From positions 62,001-126,000 of the forward strand of contig CACYQB010000003.1 in NCBI GenBank assembly GCA_902776435.1: DNA of 64,000 nucleotides, in the 5' to 3' direction. Position 1 is the first letter of the stretch. Every line of letters begins with the position of its first letter. Shown here one piece after another: positions 62,167-64,000 of the stretch. The notes below the pieces were generated by a model. It saw only the letters and a list, made by a program, of their open reading frames with translations, was not told the DNA's origin and ran no database searches. Origin of the DNA: an uncultured Bacteroidales bacterium (GTDB taxonomy: Bacteria > Bacteroidota > Bacteroidia > Bacteroidales > Muribaculaceae). The translations under genes and the position numbers were made by a program.

Positions 62167-64000
62167 ATGAAACATAATCTATCCGTCATCTGTGGACTCA
62201 TCTGGGATTTGCTGGTAGTCTATTGTGCTTATACATTGTGCCGTGCCGTCTTTCTGGCACTGAATTGGTCGATGTATGCAGGAACATTAACATTCTCCCA
62301 CACCATGGGCCTTTTTGGCGCCGGGTTGCTGTTTGATACCCCCGCCATTCTCTACACTAACGCTATCATCCTGCTGATGTTCCTGCTCCCCTTGCACTGG
62401 AAGGAGCGCCCTGGCTATTATCGAGTGGCCAGGTGGATTTTCACCATAGTGAACAGCATTGCCGTTTACATGAATCTCATGGACTGCGTGTATTTCCCGT
62501 TTACAGGAAAACGCACCACCGCATCGGTGTTCTCAGAGTTCAGCAACGAGGGCACAGGTGAAATGCTGAAAATCTTTGGCGGGCAGTTTTTGAGCCATTG
62601 GTATCTTGTGCTGCTGGCCGGCCTGATTTCATGGGGGCTATGGAAACTTTTCCGTCCTGTTCCCGAACGGGTGAAACGTCCAGCGGGATTGGGCCGATAC
62701 TACCTGTTGCGTATCCTGGCCCTTGTCGTTGCCATTCCGTTGTGCATCGGAGCCATTCGCGGCGGATTTACCAAGGCTACCCGTCCTATCACCATCAGCA
62801 ATGCCAACCAGTACGTTAACCGTCCTGCTGAGACCGGCATTGTGCTCAACACGCCCTTCTCCATCTTCAGGACGTTGAAGAAGACGCCCTTCGTCGTCCC
62901 CGACTACATGAGTGACGAGGAGGCTTTGGCACTCTATACCCCACTCCACCAGCCTGCCGACACTGCCGCCTTCACGCCGCGCAACGTCGTGGTGCTCATC
63001 CTGGAGAGTTACAGCAAGCAGCACATCGGCTTTTATAACAAGACCTTGAGAAACGGCACCTATCAAGGCTTCACGCCTTTCCTTGACTCGCTCATCACTG
63101 CAGGCGCGATGACCTATAAATACTCCTACGCCAACGGCCGCAAGAGTATCGAGGGAATGCCCTCGGTGTTGTCTTCCCTACCCAACTTTGTCGAGCCGCT
63201 TTTCCTCACACCCGCATCGCTCAATGCAATGTCAGGCCTAGCTCGCGAATTAGGTGAAAACAAGGGTTATGCCACCGCCTTTTTCCATGGGGCACAAAAT
63301 GGCTCAATGGGCTTCCAGGCCTTTGCCCGCGCCACGGGGTTCCAGCAATATTATGGGCGCACAGAGTATAACGCAGACCACAACTTCCATGGCGATGACG
63401 ACTTTGACGGCACCTGGGCCATCTGGGACGAGGAGTTTTTCCAATTCTTTGCCCAGAGGTTGGGAGAGATGCATGAGCCGTTCATGACCGCCCTGTTCAG
63501 TGCCTCCTCCCATGACCCGTTTACCGTACCCGAGAAATATAAAGAGCGCTTTCCTAAAGGCGAACGCCCGTTGCAGCAATGCATCGCCTATACCGACTAT
63601 GCGCTGAAACGCTTCTTTGAGACATCCAGCCATCAGCCATGGTACAATAATACGTTATTCGTCATCACAGCCGACCACGTTAGCCAGCAGATTGATCCGT
63701 TCTACTGCACCACGCTAGGCAATTACTGTGTGCCCATCATCTTTTATGCACCAGGAGACCCCACGCTTCACGGCTATGACGAGCAACAAGTCGTGGAGCA
63801 AATTGACATCATGCCCACGGTGCTCAATTACCTGCACTATGACCTCCCCTACATCGCCTTCGGGCGTAATATGCTGGGCAGCAATCCAGAAAAGGGGTTC
63901 GCCCTGCACTGGCTGCCAGAGTCGAGCAGCTATGAGTACGTCAGTGGGGATTATGCCCTGCAGTTCGACGGAAAAACGGTCACCTCGGCCTACGCTTTCC
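62167..64000 (+). CDS. LTA synthase-family membrane sulfatase/phosphoglycerol transferase, 3' end outside window
   Basis: A frame open from ATG 62167 (MKHNLSVICGLIWDLLVVYC) to the window end, 611 codons. The first about 200 residues form around five transmembrane helices. A periplasmic alkaline-phosphatase/sulfatase-type domain starts near 275 with VVVLILESYSKQHIG, and continues with NGRKSIEGMPSVLSSLP (probable catalytic Ser/Thr site), FSASSHDPFTVPEKY, and FVITADHVSQQ (metal Asp-His). Family members move phosphoglycerol or phosphoethanolamine onto surface glycans or lipids; in a Gram-negative cell the acceptor may be lipid A or a membrane glycan. The exact substrate cannot be read. Only the C-terminus is missing. 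Confidence 0.88.
   Translation, partial: MKHNLSVICGLIWDLLVVYCAYTLCRAVFLALNWSMYAGTLTFSHTMGLFGAGLLFDTPAILYTNAIILLMFLLPLHWKERPGYYRVARWIFTIVNSIAVYMNLMDCVYFPFTGKRTTASVFSEFSNEGTGEMLKIFGGQFLSHWYLVLLAGLISWGLWKLFRPVPERVKRPAGLGRYYLLRILALVVAIPLCIGAIRGGFTKATRPITISNANQYVNRPAETGIVLNTPFSIFRTLKKTPFVVPDYMSDEEALALYTPLHQPADTAAFTPRNVVVLILESYSKQHIGFYNKTLRNGTYQGFTPFLDSLITAGAMTYKYSYANGRKSIEGMPSVLSSLPNFVEPLFLTPASLNAMSGLARELGENKGYATAFFHGAQNGSMGFQAFARATGFQQYYGRTEYNADHNFHGDDDFDGTWAIWDEEFFQFFAQRLGEMHEPFMTALFSASSHDPFTVPEKYKERFPKGERPLQQCIAYTDYALKRFFETSSHQPWYNNTLFVITADHVSQQIDPFYCTTLGNYCVPIIFYAPGDPTLHGYDEQQVVEQIDIMPTVLNYLHYDLPYIAFGRNMLGSNPEKGFALHWLPESSSYEYVSGDYALQFDGKTVTSAYAF

Noticed and set aside
1-64000. tRNA, rRNA, tmRNA, prophage or insertion sequence
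   Set aside because: No cloverleaf with a TTC-arm motif, no rRNA-like sequence, no transposase or integrase frame and no terminal repeats with target duplications were seen on either strand by reading.

Overview
The window reads as a chromosomal segment of a gut-type Bacteroidales bacterium, most like Muribaculaceae or Prevotellaceae (inference; no rRNA or other taxonomic marker is present). Supporting signs are: an SprA/Sov outer-membrane translocon; the Bacteroidetes families DUF4293 and DUF4290; a biotin-dependent methylmalonyl-CoA decarboxylase Na+ pump operon typical of succinate-pathway propionate producers; BspA-type leucine-rich surface proteins; secreted proteins ending in tandem dockerin-like repeats; and promoters of the Bacteroidetes type (-33 TTG or TTTG, about 19-21 nt spacer, -7 TAnnTTTG). 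Most genes are ordinary housekeeping or cell-envelope genes. I see no prophage, insertion sequence, CRISPR array, tRNA, rRNA or recognisable defence island.

Layout. 1-3.0 kb: 3' part of dipeptidyl peptidase III, then a secreted GH20 hexosaminidase (+). 3.1-4.9 kb: NhaD-type Na+/H+ antiporter and a DUF4293 membrane protein (-). 5.1-9.6 kb: TPR protein and DNA primase (+). 9.7-12.5 kb: a LysM/periplasmic-binding-protein fusion coupled to a PorT-like barrel (+). 12.5-13.4 kb: membrane acyltransferase (-). 13.7-18.8 kb: methylmalonyl-CoA epimerase plus the four decarboxylase subunits (+), with copies of a repeated element between several genes. 19-22.2 kb: SmpB, a Yip1-like membrane protein, a nitroreductase lipoprotein and an EpsG-like polymerase. 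22.2-34.5 kb: a minus-strand operon of two subtilases, ruvA, sprA and epsG. 34.6-37.6 kb: TPR protein, PstS-like lipoprotein and a small membrane protein (-), followed by a gene-free stretch holding a probable small RNA. 38-44.3 kb: YitT, ProRS, OmpA-like, RimM, DUF4290, TsaB and threonine aldolase (-). 44.4-54.6 kb: GH13 amylase, PRPP synthetase, a secreted beta-propeller coupled to a large secreted amidase, and Lon (+). 54.7-56.4 kb: luxS/pfs (-) diverging from DUF1893 (+). 56.6-60.5 kb: a broken, internally duplicated BspA-type gene. 61-64 kb: RF1 (-) and the 5' part of an LTA-synthase-family sulfatase (+).

How the genes fit together. The mce-mmd operon would convert (R)-methylmalonyl-CoA to propionyl-CoA and CO2 while exporting Na+; NhaD would exchange Na+ for H+. 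Pfs and LuxS form the two-step S-adenosylhomocysteine detoxification and AI-2 route. SprA is the probable exit channel for surface proteins, and the two subtilases in its own operon are candidate cargo. Four secreted proteins in the window share a dockerin-like C-terminus although no cohesin is visible.

I did not find a convincing wholly new system. The observations most worth following are: the doubly frameshifted and tandemly duplicated BspA locus; the roughly 110-bp repeat family between the mmd genes; a promoter-terminator pair with no ORF at 37.84-37.94 kb; the lamin-tail-like domain on the decarboxylase gamma subunit; and three genes whose -7 box ends only 4 nt before the ATG.
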